Notes: a model not told the origin generated them from the sequence alone. A stretch of DNA of 64,000 nt from a bacterium (GCA_021800445.1 JAJYYZ010000002.1:60199-124198), one strand, 5' to 3'; positions 26,411 through 35,791 are shown, counted from the stretch's first letter. Translations and numbers: made by a program.

Positions 26411-26472
26411 CGGACCCGGACTCAGGATTCGGAAAATTCCATTCCTTAGTTCGATATTTTTGGAGGTGTCAT

Positions 26473-26736
26473 ATGGAAAGGGAAGAAAAGCAAAACATCA
26501 TTGAGAGTTTTAGGCTCAATGAAAGAGACAACGGTTCTGTCGAAGTTCAGATTGCCTTGCTGACATCAAGAATAAACCATCTTACTCAGCATTTGAACTC
26601 AAATCCAAAAGATTTTCATTCAAGAAGAGGGTTACTTAAGATGGTTGGGAAAAGAAGAAGATTGCTTCGATACTTGATGAATCGTAAACCAGATGTTTAC
26701 AAAGAACTCATATCAAAATTGAACCTGAGGCGCTGA
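26473..26736 (+). CDS. rpsO: 30S ribosomal protein S15
   Basis: An 87-residue four-helix protein that binds the 16S rRNA central-domain three-way junction early in 30S assembly. The signature runs [20 protein letters not shown], then [22 protein letters not shown]. The start follows TTGGAGGTGTC. It precedes pnp, the usual order in many bacteria. Confidence 0.97.
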   Translation: MEREEKQNIIESFRLNERDNGSVEVQIALLTSRINHLTQHLNSNPKDFHSRRGLLKMVGKRRRLLRYLMNRKPDVYKELISKLNLRR

Positions 26737-26752
26737 CATTTTTGTGTTTGGT

Positions 26753-26778
26753 AAGAAGCGGGGGGTAACCCGCTTCTT
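26753..26778 (+). terminator. Strong hairpin between rpsO and pnp (attenuator or RNase III site)
   Basis: A perfect 10-bp stem AAGAAGCGGG/CCCGCTTCTT (26753-26762 with 26769-26778) closes a six-base GGGTAA loop. The sequence after it is not an immediate T run, so a processing site or weak terminator is likelier than a full stop. In E. coli a hairpin in the same place is cut by RNase III and mediates pnp autoregulation. Confidence 0.65.
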
Positions 26779-26805
26779 CTTTGAAAATTTTTAAGAGGTG
26801 ATGAA

Positions 26806-28998
26806 ATGTACAAAGTTTGGAAAAAAGAGTTCAAGGGGAAACAACTTGTCATAGAAAATGGGAAAGTTGCTAAACAGGCTGACGGAGCGTTTGTCGTTAA
26901 TTATGGAGAATCAACCGTGCTTGTTACAGCCGTCATGGAAAAGAATGCCAAAGAAGGATTGGATTTTTTTCCGCTTACAGTTGAATTTCAAGAAAAATTT
27001 TACGCGGCTGGAAAGATACCGGGGGGATTTGTAAAACGCGAAGGGAAACCATCTGAAAGTGGAATTCTTTCGGCAAGAGATATAGACAGACCTATAAGGC
27101 CTCTTTTCCCGGAAGATTTCAAAATGCCGGTTCAGATCGTTGCAACTATTCTTTCTGTTGATCCACAAACACCACCGAACACTTGGGGAATTCTCGGAGC
27201 ATCTCTTGCTTTGAATGCTTCCGTCATACCTTTCAATGGAATTGTTGCGGGTGTCAGAATAGCATACGTGGATGGTAAATACGTTTTCTTTCCTTCGGAA
27301 GAAATAGCCAAAGATGCCGAATTAGATTTGATAGTTGCTGGCACAAAAGATGCCATAACGATGGTGGAAGGCGAGGCAAATGAAGTAAGCGAAGAACTTA
27401 TGGTTCAAACCTTGATGGAAGCTCATGAAGGTATAAAAGCGCTTATCGCTTTTGAAGAAGAAATACTTTCAGAGTTCAAATTTGATAAATTTCAATATGA
27501 AAAGCATCAATTGGATCAGGATTTGAAAGAAAGGTTTTTAAATCGCATTTCAAATGAAGAACTTGAAAAAAGGCTGCTTACATCCGGGAAACATCAAAGA
27601 GATAAAGCGATAGAAGACTACAAAAAAGAGATTATCGATCCTCTCTTAGAGGAATCGGAAATTTCTTCGGAAGTACTGGATGAAACCAAATACCTCCTTT
27701 CAGAAACATTCGAAGGACTTGTCAAGCAAAGCATGAGGAGGATGATCTTTGAAAAACATCTTAGAGTCGACGGCCGTGATCCCGATACCATAAGGCCAAT
27801 AACATGCGAACTCGGTTTGCTTCCGAGAACACATGGCAGTGCTTTGTTTACGCGAGGAGAAACGCAAAGTCTCGGCATAGTTACCCTCGGCGCATCGATG
27901 GATGTACAGATCATTGATACTTTGCTTGAAGAAGGAGAAAAAAGATTCATGCTTCATTACAACTTCCCGCCTTTCAGCGTCGGTGAAACTGGAAGATTTG
28001 GGAGTCCGGGAAGGCGTGAAATAGGACACGGCCATCTCGCAGAAAGAGCACTTAAACGTATGATTCCACCTGAAAGCGAATTTCCGTACACTGTCCGTGT
28101 TGTTTCTGAAATTCTTGAATCAAATGGTTCTTCTTCTATGGCAACGGTATGTTCTGGTTCCCTTTCTTTGATGGACGCCGGAGTTCCGGCTAAAAAACAT
28201 GTGGCGGGCGTTGCGATGGGTTTGATATTTGAGCCAGATGGATGGTTGGTTTTAACAGACATAACGGGAATGGAAGATCATCTTGGAGACATGGATTTCA
28301 AAGTTGCAGGTACGAGAGATGGCATAACGGCATTTCAGATGGATGTTAAAGTTGGACATGTTTCTGCAGATATACTCAAAGTTGCGCTTGATAAGGCAAA
28401 AAAAGCGAGGTATAGAATCCTTGATATAATGTACGATACAATTCCACAATCGAGGGAACATCTTTCAAAATATGCGCCTGTGATAAAACTCACATCGGTG
28501 CCTGTTGATAAAATAGGTGAATTGATAGGTCCAGGCGGAAAGAACGTCAAGGCTTTGTCCGAAGAATACAACGTTGAAATTCAAATAGAAGAAAATGGCA
28601 GCGTTAAAATTGTTGGAAATGATGTTGAAAATGTCAACAAAGCTATGACTTACATGGCAAATATGAGCAAAGAAATAAAACAGGGCGAACGTTTCATGGC
28701 GACTGTAAGCCGAGTTGAAAAATATGGATTCTTTGCAGAAATCGTTCCCGGCAGAACCGGACTTGTTCATATATCAAAGATGGGCAGGCGCGTCAAAAAC
28801 GTTGCAGATGTCGTTCACATTGGAGATAAAGTTAACGTTGAGATAACCGGTTTTGATCCTTCGGGTAAACTTCAGTTAAGGCAAATAATTGAGGATGGAG
28901 AAGATCAAACAAATGAAGGTGAAGATGAAGTGAGAGATCATGATAAGAGAAGATGGAATAACGGTGGGGAAGACAAAAGACAGGATCATGATCGATAA
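26806..28998 (+). CDS. pnp: Polyribonucleotide nucleotidyltransferase (PNPase)
   Basis: A 3'-to-5' phosphorolytic exoribonuclease of 730 residues. Domains in order: first RNase PH-like domain (about 1-230), an all-helical linker, the second catalytic RNase PH domain (with GRDPDTIRPITCELG, FPPFSVGE and SNGSSSMATVCSGSLSLMDAGVP), a KH domain (VDKIGELIGPGGKNVK) and an S1 domain (FMATVSRVEKYGFFAEI...GLVHISKM). A hydrophilic tail rich in Asp, Glu and Arg follows. SD AAGAGGTGAT precedes ATG 26806. The tail overlaps the peptidase gene. Confidence 0.96.
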   Translation: MYKVWKKEFKGKQLVIENGKVAKQADGAFVVNYGESTVLVTAVMEKNAKEGLDFFPLTVEFQEKFYAAGKIPGGFVKREGKPSESGILSARDIDRPIRPLFPEDFKMPVQIVATILSVDPQTPPNTWGILGASLALNASVIPFNGIVAGVRIAYVDGKYVFFPSEEIAKDAELDLIVAGTKDAITMVEGEANEVSEELMVQTLMEAHEGIKALIAFEEEILSEFKFDKFQYEKHQLDQDLKERFLNRISNEELEKRLLTSGKHQRDKAIEDYKKEIIDPLLEESEISSEVLDETKYLLSETFEGLVKQSMRRMIFEKHLRVDGRDPDTIRPITCELGLLPRTHGSALFTRGETQSLGIVTLGASMDVQIIDTLLEEGEKRFMLHYNFPPFSVGETGRFGSPGRREIGHGHLAERALKRMIPPESEFPYTVRVVSEILESNGSSSMATVCSGSLSLMDAGVPAKKHVAGVAMGLIFEPDGWLVLTDITGMEDHLGDMDFKVAGTRDGITAFQMDVKVGHVSADILKVALDKAKKARYRILDIMYDTIPQSREHLSKYAPVIKLTSVPVDKIGELIGPGGKNVKALSEEYNVEIQIEENGSVKIVGNDVENVNKAMTYMANMSKEIKQGERFMATVSRVEKYGFFAEIVPGRTGLVHISKMGRRVKNVADVVHIGDKVNVEITGFDPSGKLQLRQIIEDGEDQTNEGEDEVRDHDKRRWNNGGEDKRQDHDR

Positions 28999-30250
28999 AC
29001 TTGAAAATGGTGTTCTTATGGTCTTTAAAGATATACCCTCTTTAAGGACCATAACCATAGGAATGGGCGTAAAAGTTGGATCAATCAACGAAAAAAACGG
29101 AGAATTTGGAATATCTCACCTTATAGAACATTCTGTTTTTAAGGGAACGGTTAATTTCACAGCCTCGGATTTGAAAAGATCTGTGGAGCGTTACGGTGGC
29201 ATTATAAACGCTTTCACATCTGAAGAATATACCTTGTTTGAAACCAAAGTACCGGATTTTGCCACCAAAGATGCTTTTAACGTGCTTTTTGACCTTGTAA
29301 CTAAACCGCTTTTCCCGTTAAAAGAGATAGAATCGGAAAAGCGAGTCGTGTTGGAAGAAATAGCGATGTATGAAGATGATCCTGTTGCTTTATCTGAAGA
29401 AAACTTGCTTAAAATGATATGGGGCGATTCTCCTTACGGAAGGCCAATAGCAGGAAAATCGGAAACGGTAATGGCCATAAATACCGAACAAATAAAGGAT
29501 TTTTTTGAAAAGCATTATTTGGCGCGAAATATCGTGATCGTCATCATAGGGAATCTCGCATCGGTCGATTTGAAACACATCACAAAAAAGATGAATGAAA
29601 TAAAGGATGGAAGAGTTGAAACCTTGCACCTTGAACCGATACCTCTTGATCCTTCTACAACCATCGTGGAAAAAAAGGATCTGAATCAAATAAACGTCAG
29701 TATGGGAATTCCGACGGTCAAAAGATCTGACAAAATTAATTATTCGCTAAGCATAACATCGACTATTCTTGGAAGTGGCATGAGTTCAATTTTATTTGAT
29801 CGTTTAAGAGAAAAATTAGGACTTGTCTATTCTATTTCATCTTCCAATCAATCTCATACTTTTTGTGGAGAATTTACCATCAATTTTTCGACATCTGTGA
29901 AAAATTTGTTGAAAGCGATAAAAGAAGTGAAAAATGTTTTAAATGAACTTCCGGAAGAAATAGAGAAACAACTTGAATATGGTAAAAAGAAAGTTCAAGG
30001 CAGACTTTTGATGTCCACTGAATCAACACTTGCCACGATGTACATGATGGTAGACGATTATTTCACGATAGGAAAGATAAGAGGAATAGATGAGATAACT
30101 GATGAAATAGAAAAAGTTAAAGAATCAGATATATTTGAAATTTTCGACAAATATATGAAAAGAGAATGGATGCTTTCTTTTGTTGGACCATCTGGTTTGA
30201 AGGGAATTCTTAAAGATTGCGAATTTCTGGTGGATCACGGTGGCAGTTGA
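28988..30250 (+). CDS. M16 family zinc metallopeptidase (mitochondrial processing peptidase-like)
   Basis: The inverted zinc motif HxxEH is present as HLIEH within GISHLIEHSVFKGT. A downstream Glu lies in SEKRVVLEEIAMYEDDP, the third ligand region. The C-terminal half is the second, non-catalytic M16 domain (SILFDRLREKLGLVYSISS). ATG 28988 gives the usual family start MIDKLENGV and 420 residues; an earlier in-frame ATG at 28940 would lie deeper in pnp. The pnp-M16 pairing is common in bacteria. Confidence 0.88.
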   Translation: MIDKLENGVLMVFKDIPSLRTITIGMGVKVGSINEKNGEFGISHLIEHSVFKGTVNFTASDLKRSVERYGGIINAFTSEEYTLFETKVPDFATKDAFNVLFDLVTKPLFPLKEIESEKRVVLEEIAMYEDDPVALSEENLLKMIWGDSPYGRPIAGKSETVMAINTEQIKDFFEKHYLARNIVIVIIGNLASVDLKHITKKMNEIKDGRVETLHLEPIPLDPSTTIVEKKDLNQINVSMGIPTVKRSDKINYSLSITSTILGSGMSSILFDRLREKLGLVYSISSSNQSHTFCGEFTINFSTSVKNLLKAIKEVKNVLNELPEEIEKQLEYGKKKVQGRLLMSTESTLATMYMMVDDYFTIGKIRGIDEITDEIEKVKESDIFEIFDKYMKREWMLSFVGPSGLKGILKDCEFLVDHGGS

Positions 30251-31319
30251 GTGGAAACGATTAGAAAAATTAAAATATGAAGAAACTTTGGCTGAAGATC
30301 TTTATGACCCGCTTTCGTTGAAAATTTTGCTTCCAAAAGGCACAAAAATGACTAAAGCACAGGTAAATGTCATTAAAGACAATGGAATATTTTGGATACC
30401 GTTGGAAGTTCATAAAGATGATCTTAGACCGACAAGGCGCTTGTTCGATGAAGCCGAAACAGATCTGACAGCGAGAGGATTCGATACTGCCATTCAAGTG
30501 GAAATTTATCGTGATTTTATAGGTACTTTTGAAAATATTTTAAAAGATTTAAATGCTAAAAAGCCCGCTCTTTCCGTATTTTACCAAATCTTGAATATAC
30601 TTATCGATGAAGTTTCAAGCAACCAAACATTTGTAATCAACTTTTTCAGGAGATATCAAAACGGTTATCCTTACAAACATGGTATAAATACCGCCATTCT
30701 TTCTTTAATGGTGGGTGTAGCGCTTTCCATGTCAAGACAAAATCTTTTTTTACTTGCACAAAGTGCCATTTTGCACGATATAGGATATGTATTTACAGAT
30801 ACCCCTGACTACGTAGACATAGGTAAATTACCTGAAAGGGAAAAAGTCATTCAACACATATCGAAGTTACGTGAAATACTTTATTCATCGAATTTTATAG
30901 ATAATCCAGAAGTTTTAGTTGCGATTTTAGATCATCACGAAAAATACGACGGGAGCGGTGTGCCACTTGGCAAAGCCAAAGATGAAATAAGTTTGTATGC
31001 CAAGATAATTCAAATTGCCGACGCTTACGATTCTCTTATCTCTACGACATCTGAAGCATTGAAAATGAGTCCTTATCAGGCGATAAAATGGATAATTGCA
31101 AGAACAGGAAAAGATTATGATCCTCAAATAATGAATAATTTCCTGAGGGTAACTGGAATATATCCAACAGGCACACGTGTAAAACTCAGCAATGGAAAAT
31201 CGGGAATAGTGTTGAGATCAAGCAAAAGTGGTTTGCTTATTCCCGTTGTAGTGGTTGATGATAATTTGATCGATCTTTCAAAAGATAAAAATATCTGGAT
31301 AGAAACTGTTATTTATTGA
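30240..31319 (+). CDS. HD-GYP domain protein (putative cyclic-di-GMP phosphodiesterase)
   Basis: A 359-residue protein. The N-terminal 120 residues resemble the domain preceding many HD-GYP proteins (ETLAEDLYDP, GTKMTKAQVNVIKDNGI). The HD-GYP domain follows, with HGINTAILS, ILHDIGYVF (the HD pair) and DHHEKYDGSGVP. The GYP signature is changed to GVP, but the His and Asp ligands remain. The C-terminal 50 residues (TGTRVKLSNGKSGIV) form the beta extension common in this group. It starts at GTG 30240 in the peptidase gene end. A GGDEF protein at 62-63.7 kb could supply the substrate. Confidence 0.85.
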   Translation: MAVEWKRLEKLKYEETLAEDLYDPLSLKILLPKGTKMTKAQVNVIKDNGIFWIPLEVHKDDLRPTRRLFDEAETDLTARGFDTAIQVEIYRDFIGTFENILKDLNAKKPALSVFYQILNILIDEVSSNQTFVINFFRRYQNGYPYKHGINTAILSLMVGVALSMSRQNLFLLAQSAILHDIGYVFTDTPDYVDIGKLPEREKVIQHISKLREILYSSNFIDNPEVLVAILDHHEKYDGSGVPLGKAKDEISLYAKIIQIADAYDSLISTTSEALKMSPYQAIKWIIARTGKDYDPQIMNNFLRVTGIYPTGTRVKLSNGKSGIVLRSSKSGLLIPVVVVDDNLIDLSKDKNIWIETVIY

Positions 31320-31333
31320 AAGGAGGAATTTTC

Positions 31334-32506
31334 ATGAAAGATTTTGACAAATTCACTTATTTTCTTCCCACGAAGATCGTCTTTGGATCTGGTAAAATCA
31401 ACGATCTCGGTGATCTTGTAAAACATATGGGAAAGAAAGCCCTAATAGTGACCGGTGGTAAAAGCGCCAAATCAACAGGGTTGCTTGACAAAGTGATGAA
31501 ACAACTTGACAAAGTAGGAATTGATCATCTACATTTCGATAAGATAGTTCCCAATCCCCTTGCCACAACCGTTGATGAAGGTGCCAAAGTAGCCAGAGAT
31601 GAGAATTGCGACTTTGTGATAGGTATAGGAGGTGGAAGTCCTATAGATTCGGCCAAAATGATAGCGGTTGTTGCGAAAGCAGGGGGTAATTGCTGGGATT
31701 ACACAAATGTTGGAGGTGGTAAAACTCCAAAAGTAGCCCTTCCCATAGTTGCGATACCAACGACGCACGGAACTGGTACGGAAGCAGATCCATTTGCAGT
31801 TGTTACAAATCCAAAAACAAAAGAAAAAATAGGTGTTGGATTCGATGCAACCTTTCCAACCTTATCAATAGTGGATCCGGAATTGATGATCTCTTTGCCT
31901 TCGAATCAAACCGCATCAACGGGAATGGATGCTTTCTATCATGCGATAGAATCGTATTTAAACGTTAATCACCAGCCAGCATCGGATCTTTTGGCACTTG
32001 AGGCTATATCCTTGATAAATCAGTACCTTCCGATGGCGTACAAAGATGGCAAAAACATAGAAGCACGCACAGCACTTGCATGGGCAAGCACTGCCGCCGG
32101 CATATGCGAAACGCTTTCCGGATGCATAGCAAATCATTCTCTCGAACATCCAATAAGCGGTTATTACAACATAACGCATGGTGTGGGACTTTGTGCGACC
32201 GGTCCTACGCTTTTTGAGTACATTTTGCCGCATGTCAAAGAAAGACTCGCAAAAGTTGCTCTGACGATGGGTGCTCCCAAAGGCATCACAGACATAGAAA
32301 CACTCGCAAAAATGTCGCTAGAACTTTTAAGAAGATTACAAAAATCCGTAGATCTTGATGTGTCGCTTTCGAAGATAGGTGTTGAAAGATCGAAGATAAA
32401 ATCCCTTGCCGCCGATGCGATGAGAACGATGGGTGGACTTGTTGATGTAACACCGGGGAATCTTAAGGTTGAAGACCTTGAAAAGATATATGAAAAATCA
32501 TTTTGA
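31334..32506 (+). CDS. Iron-containing alcohol dehydrogenase (butanol dehydrogenase-like)
   Basis: A group III dehydrogenase of 390 residues that interconverts aldehydes or ketones and alcohols with NAD(P)H. Motifs seen: GGGSPIDSAK (nucleotide-binding), TTHGTGTEADPFAVVT, GMDAFYHAIESYL with metal-ligand Asp and His, and NHSLEHPISGYYNITHGVG with two further metal-ligand His. ATG 31334 follows AAAGGAGG; the in-frame ATG at 31316 would precede that site. A fermentative or redox-balancing role is inferred. Confidence 0.92.
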   Translation: MKDFDKFTYFLPTKIVFGSGKINDLGDLVKHMGKKALIVTGGKSAKSTGLLDKVMKQLDKVGIDHLHFDKIVPNPLATTVDEGAKVARDENCDFVIGIGGGSPIDSAKMIAVVAKAGGNCWDYTNVGGGKTPKVALPIVAIPTTHGTGTEADPFAVVTNPKTKEKIGVGFDATFPTLSIVDPELMISLPSNQTASTGMDAFYHAIESYLNVNHQPASDLLALEAISLINQYLPMAYKDGKNIEARTALAWASTAAGICETLSGCIANHSLEHPISGYYNITHGVGLCATGPTLFEYILPHVKERLAKVALTMGAPKGITDIETLAKMSLELLRRLQKSVDLDVSLSKIGVERSKIKSLAADAMRTMGGLVDVTPGNLKVEDLEKIYEKSF

Positions 32507-32530
32507 GATTTAAAATTAATGTGATATAAT
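32503..32530 (+). promoter_or_regulatory. Predicted promoter of the barrel-like protein gene
   Basis: TTGAGA (32503-32508), a 16-bp spacer and extended -10 TGA-TATAAT (32522-32530). The -35 overlaps the stop codon of the dehydrogenase gene. Confidence 0.65.
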
Positions 32531-32570
32531 CTTATTCTTTCCAAATTTCAATATAAGGGGGTAATGAGAA

Positions 32571-33602
32571 ATGCGGAAGTACATTGTTTTGGTGGCGTTG
32601 GTTTTGATACTTGCTTTTTCGGCTTTAGCGGCTGGCGTTCAGTTTAACATTCTGACCTACTACACGATGAATTTGCAAAATCAAACATCGTCGCAACCTG
32701 CAAACATCTTTCCTATAGCCTATCTTAACATTCCGGTCATGAAAGGACTAAACATAAGCATTCAAGACTACCTTGCAACGAGTTTAGCGACTTTCTCAGC
32801 CTTCGGCGTAACTTTGATTCAACCGACATTTTGGTATGCCAATTATTACTCCGGAGATTTGAACGTCTATGTCGGTAAGTTCAGATCTAACCATGTTTTG
32901 ACAAGAGAATCAAACTACTTGTGGATAATGCCATGGGTTGGTGGATTTTACGATTACGTAACAGGTGGCGAAATAAATTACAATCCCGGAAATCTTGCAA
33001 TGGGTGTAAGGTACGATGTGCCAAGTTCAACATTTGGAGGATATGTTGGATACGCCGCTAAAAATGCGAGCCTTTACGCTTACGCAGCCCAAGATTTTAG
33101 TTACACAAGGAACAACAAAATTCACCTTTCGGCAAATGGTCAGTTGAATTTCAACCTTGGAGATGTCTCAATGTCAGCCATAGGTGGCGCAGCATACGAT
33201 CTTAACGCCACTAATCCGACTTTTGGAATGCCAACGTTTGAAGGCGAGTTAAACGCGAATTACAACCAATTTTCATTCCATGGACTTTACGCAAGTCAAC
33301 CGACGAGCACTTCGGCCTATATCCATTACGATACAACGGATCCTGATAGATACGGATACCCGTTACAGGTTGCAAATGCGATTTTGACCTACAATCTTGA
33401 TAAGTCCAACGCGATAGGTGGTCTTGTTGACTGGAATTCAAAACTTTCTTCGCCGTCTTTCGGTTTGTTTTATCAGCATGGATATTTCAGCATAACGGTT
33501 GGTACCGGCAACATGACGGGATCCATTCCGGGAAGCAATTACATAGTGCTTAATTATTCAACCTATGTTTCTCTGCCTTTAACTTCAGGGCCCCTGTTCT
33601 AA
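32571..33602 (+). CDS. Exported beta-rich protein, probable outer-membrane barrel
   Basis: I do not recognise a named family. The 343-residue protein has a clear signal peptide (YIVLVALVLILAFSALA) and no lipobox. The mature part is rich in Tyr, Phe, Asn, Ser and Gly, with many alternating polar/hydrophobic strands, and ends on a Phe. These properties suit an outer-membrane beta barrel, as expected for the outer sheath of Thermotogota. It has its own promoter, a strong SD (AAGGGGG) and its own terminator, which suggests an abundant protein. The barrel assignment is an inference. Confidence 0.6.
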   Translation: MRKYIVLVALVLILAFSALAAGVQFNILTYYTMNLQNQTSSQPANIFPIAYLNIPVMKGLNISIQDYLATSLATFSAFGVTLIQPTFWYANYYSGDLNVYVGKFRSNHVLTRESNYLWIMPWVGGFYDYVTGGEINYNPGNLAMGVRYDVPSSTFGGYVGYAAKNASLYAYAAQDFSYTRNNKIHLSANGQLNFNLGDVSMSAIGGAAYDLNATNPTFGMPTFEGELNANYNQFSFHGLYASQPTSTSAYIHYDTTDPDRYGYPLQVANAILTYNLDKSNAIGGLVDWNSKLSSPSFGLFYQHGYFSITVGTGNMTGSIPGSNYIVLNYSTYVSLPLTSGPLF

Positions 33603-33617
33603 AGAGTAACCCAATTC

Positions 33618-33648
33618 ATTGCCCGCTTTCGCGGGCAATTTTTCTTTA
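33618..33648 (+). terminator. Rho-independent terminator after the barrel-like protein gene
   Basis: A perfect 9-bp stem ATTGCCCGC/GCGGGCAAT (33618-33626 with 33631-33639), a TTTC loop and a T-rich tail. It reaches the stop codon of the convergent minus-strand gene. Confidence 0.93.
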
Positions 33649-34419
33649 AAATTGCTGAACGAGACACGTTGGACCACCAGTACCTTTTACAAATTCTGAA
33701 AGATCGATCTCATGAACTTCAAAACCGAATTTTTTCAAGATCTTTATAGCAGTGAGATTTGACTTTTCCGCTATTATTTTGTCGGGTGGTAAAAAGATAA
33801 CGTTACCGCTTATGAAATTATCGGATGGTACCTCTAAAATTTTGAAATCATTGAAAAAATCTCTTTCAAAAAGGCTTTTAACGCCGATGAGATTTTTCCC
33901 ACCCAAAAATGTCATCATACCTCCGAGATGCAAATAGGGCTGGGGAACTTTTGCAACTCTTATCTCATACCCAAGAGAAGAGAGAATTTTTGATAATTGG
34001 TTTATCCCTTCTGAATTTGTTCTTGTTGAAAAACCAAGAAAGGCAACATGATCGGAAAGAATAACATCGCCGCCTTCTGCCGTTGCCGGAAATGTTATTT
34101 CTCCTATGCGATTCTTACCCATAGATTCAAGCATATTTCCAAGCCATTCTTCTTCCGAGCGTCTGCTTTCAAGTCCCATTCTCATTTTAATATATCCGAA
34201 AGGCGTGCAAAAAACAGGATCTTTTGTGAAAACGGAATTCGGATGATCTTTCAATTCTTCCGCCTTTATGACTTTATGGCCGAAACTTTCTATCGTTGAA
34301 GAAAGTTTTCGATGTTGGAATATCGCCGTTTCAATTTTCGCCCTTTCAGTTATGTTATGAATTTTAAGATCCTCAACCTCGAAATACGCCTTGTGAGGTT
34401 CGCACATCAAAAAGTTCAT
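33646..34419 (-). CDS. DDAH/arginine deiminase-family (amidinotransferase-fold) hydrolase
   Basis: A 257-residue protein of the guanidino-group-modifying superfamily. Family markers: NSVFTKDP near residue 62 (substrate-binding Asp), the EGGDV motif, LHLGG (catalytic His region) and a C-terminal GPTCLVQ with the expected nucleophilic Cys. Members hydrolyse arginine or methylated arginines to citrulline. The short length and the LHLGG and GPTC pattern are closer to dimethylarginine dimethylaminohydrolase than to arginine deiminase. The true substrate is not determined. No arginine pathway genes adjoin it. Confidence 0.8.
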   Translation of the reverse strand: MNFLMCEPHKAYFEVEDLKIHNITERAKIETAIFQHRKLSSTIESFGHKVIKAEELKDHPNSVFTKDPVFCTPFGYIKMRMGLESRRSEEEWLGNMLESMGKNRIGEITFPATAEGGDVILSDHVAFLGFSTRTNSEGINQLSKILSSLGYEIRVAKVPQPYLHLGGMMTFLGGKNLIGVKSLFERDFFNDFKILEVPSDNFISGNVIFLPPDKIIAEKSNLTAIKILKKFGFEVHEIDLSEFVKGTGGPTCLVQQF

Positions 34420-34447
34420 TGATTTTCTCCTTTCAAAATATACCTAT

Positions 34448-34620
34448 CACTTTAAAAGTCGAATGCTTATTTACTTTAAACAGAGGGCAGGATGCCTCGA
34501 TCAGTGAACAGTGACGAGTGAGTAGTGAAGAGTTTTTCTGATTACAGATTGCTACGAGCCACAACCTACCCGCCATCAGGAGGCACCTGCCGCAGCGATG
34601 ATTCGGAATTTAAAGTTGAT
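34448..34620. repeat. Degenerate intergenic repeat, long form
   Basis: The segment CACTTTAAAAGTCGAATGC and the bases after it (34448-34474) match 48226-48252 with four differences. The far end, ATTTAAAGTTGAT (34608-34620), matches 48285-48297. Between these, this copy has about 100 extra bases of GC-richer, non-coding sequence with short GTGA/AGTG iterations. No gene is visible in this gap. Confidence 0.5.
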
Positions 34621-34633
34621 TGTTATTTTTTTG

Positions 34634-35737
34634 TCATGGATTTATGGTTGTAACATAAGTAAACTTCCCATTCACAACTTCGTTGACGACAGCAGATTTT
34701 ATTGCATCTCCGCTTGCATCTATCGTTATGTAACCTGTGGCCCCTTCAAAATCTTTTGTGTTTCTTATAGCCGCGTTAATTTTTTCCGGACTTGTCGATC
34801 CAGATCTTTGAATTGCATCTCTTAAGAGCAAGTACGAATCGAAACCAAGGGCGGCAAAGGCTGAAGGAAGTGTTTTGTAGATTTCTTGATATTTTTGAAC
34901 AAATTCCTTCCCTATTTGTGTCGATGGATGTTCAGCGTTAAAACTTGTCGTGTAGTACAAACCATTTACGGCATTCCCTCCAATGGTTATAAGTTGCGGA
35001 GCCTCTGCACCATCTCCGGCAAGAAAAGCGCCTGTATAACCAAGTTGTCTTGATTGACGGGCTATCAACGCTATTTCAGGATAATAGCCTGGAATATAAA
35101 TTAAGTCTGGATTATGACTTAGCGCATCTGTAATCTGTGCGCTGAAATCTTGATCGCCGGATTGATAGTATTCTCTGTAAACTTTTCCGCCACCCGCTGT
35201 GAAATCTTTTATAAAGAAATTTGTCAGGCCAACGCTGTAATCCTGTGCCACATCGGTGAATATGACGGCTGTTTTTGCCTTGAGATAGTTAAGTGCAAAT
35301 ACGGCTGCGACATGTCCTTGAAATGGATCGATGAAACATACCCTAGAAATGTAATTTTTCCCTTGCGTTACAAGCGGATCTGTTGAGGCTGGCGATAGCA
35401 TTGGTACATGTGCTTTTTCCGCAATAGCGCCACCCGCCATTGTGTTGGAACTCGCAAGTTCACCTATTATGGCGACAACCTTGTCAAGATATATAAGCCT
35501 GCTAACAACATTTGCCGCTTCAGTCTTGTCAGATCTGTTATCTGCAAGTACAAGTTGAATTTTATCACCTAAGACCGCAGGAAACATCTGTTGGGCGATT
35601 TGAACGCCTTCATAAGTCTGCTGACCAAATGCCGAGATGCCTCCGGTCATCGGAAATGCAATACCCACCTTTATATTCCCGCCCATCACCATTACGGAAA
35701 CCATTGTCAACACCAAGAACAACACTAAACGTTTCAC
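34634..35737 (-). CDS. Branched-chain amino-acid ABC transporter substrate-binding protein (LivK-like)
   Basis: A 367-residue type I periplasmic binding protein. The signal peptide (VLFLVLTMVSVMVMG) lacks a lipobox. The mature start IKVGIAFPMTGGISAFGQQTYEGVQIA and the SSNTMAGGAIAEKAHVPMLSPASTDP block are typical of LivK-type proteins (peripla_BP_6). GTG 35737 follows AAGGGAGG. No liv permease or ATPase genes adjoin it. Branched-chain specificity is supported independently by the leader upstream, whose peptide is rich in Ile, Leu and Val codons. Confidence 0.92.
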   Translation of the reverse strand: MKRLVLFLVLTMVSVMVMGGNIKVGIAFPMTGGISAFGQQTYEGVQIAQQMFPAVLGDKIQLVLADNRSDKTEAANVVSRLIYLDKVVAIIGELASSNTMAGGAIAEKAHVPMLSPASTDPLVTQGKNYISRVCFIDPFQGHVAAVFALNYLKAKTAVIFTDVAQDYSVGLTNFFIKDFTAGGGKVYREYYQSGDQDFSAQITDALSHNPDLIYIPGYYPEIALIARQSRQLGYTGAFLAGDGAEAPQLITIGGNAVNGLYYTTSFNAEHPSTQIGKEFVQKYQEIYKTLPSAFAALGFDSYLLLRDAIQRSGSTSPEKINAAIRNTKDFEGATGYITIDASGDAIKSAVVNEVVNGKFTYVTTINP

Positions 35738-35763
35738 TGCTAAAACCTCCCTTTATGTGAGAT

Positions 35764-35791
35764 AAAAAAAGCCGCGCTGTAAAAACGCGGC
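35764..35791 (-). terminator. Attenuator terminator in the livK-like leader
   Basis: Minus strand: stem GCCGCG/CGCGGC (35786-35791 with 35771-35776), a nine-base TTTTTACAG loop and a T7 tract (35764-35770). It lies before the coding sequence, so it should limit expression of the gene. Its first three bases are shared with the upstream hairpin, making the two structures mutually exclusive. Confidence 0.9.

Noticed and set aside
34500..34600. Small gene or RNA in the GC-richer spacer between the DDAH-like and LivK-like genes
   Set aside because: Frames there lack ribosome-binding sites, and the sequence shows short iterations rather than a folded RNA; described as a repeat instead.
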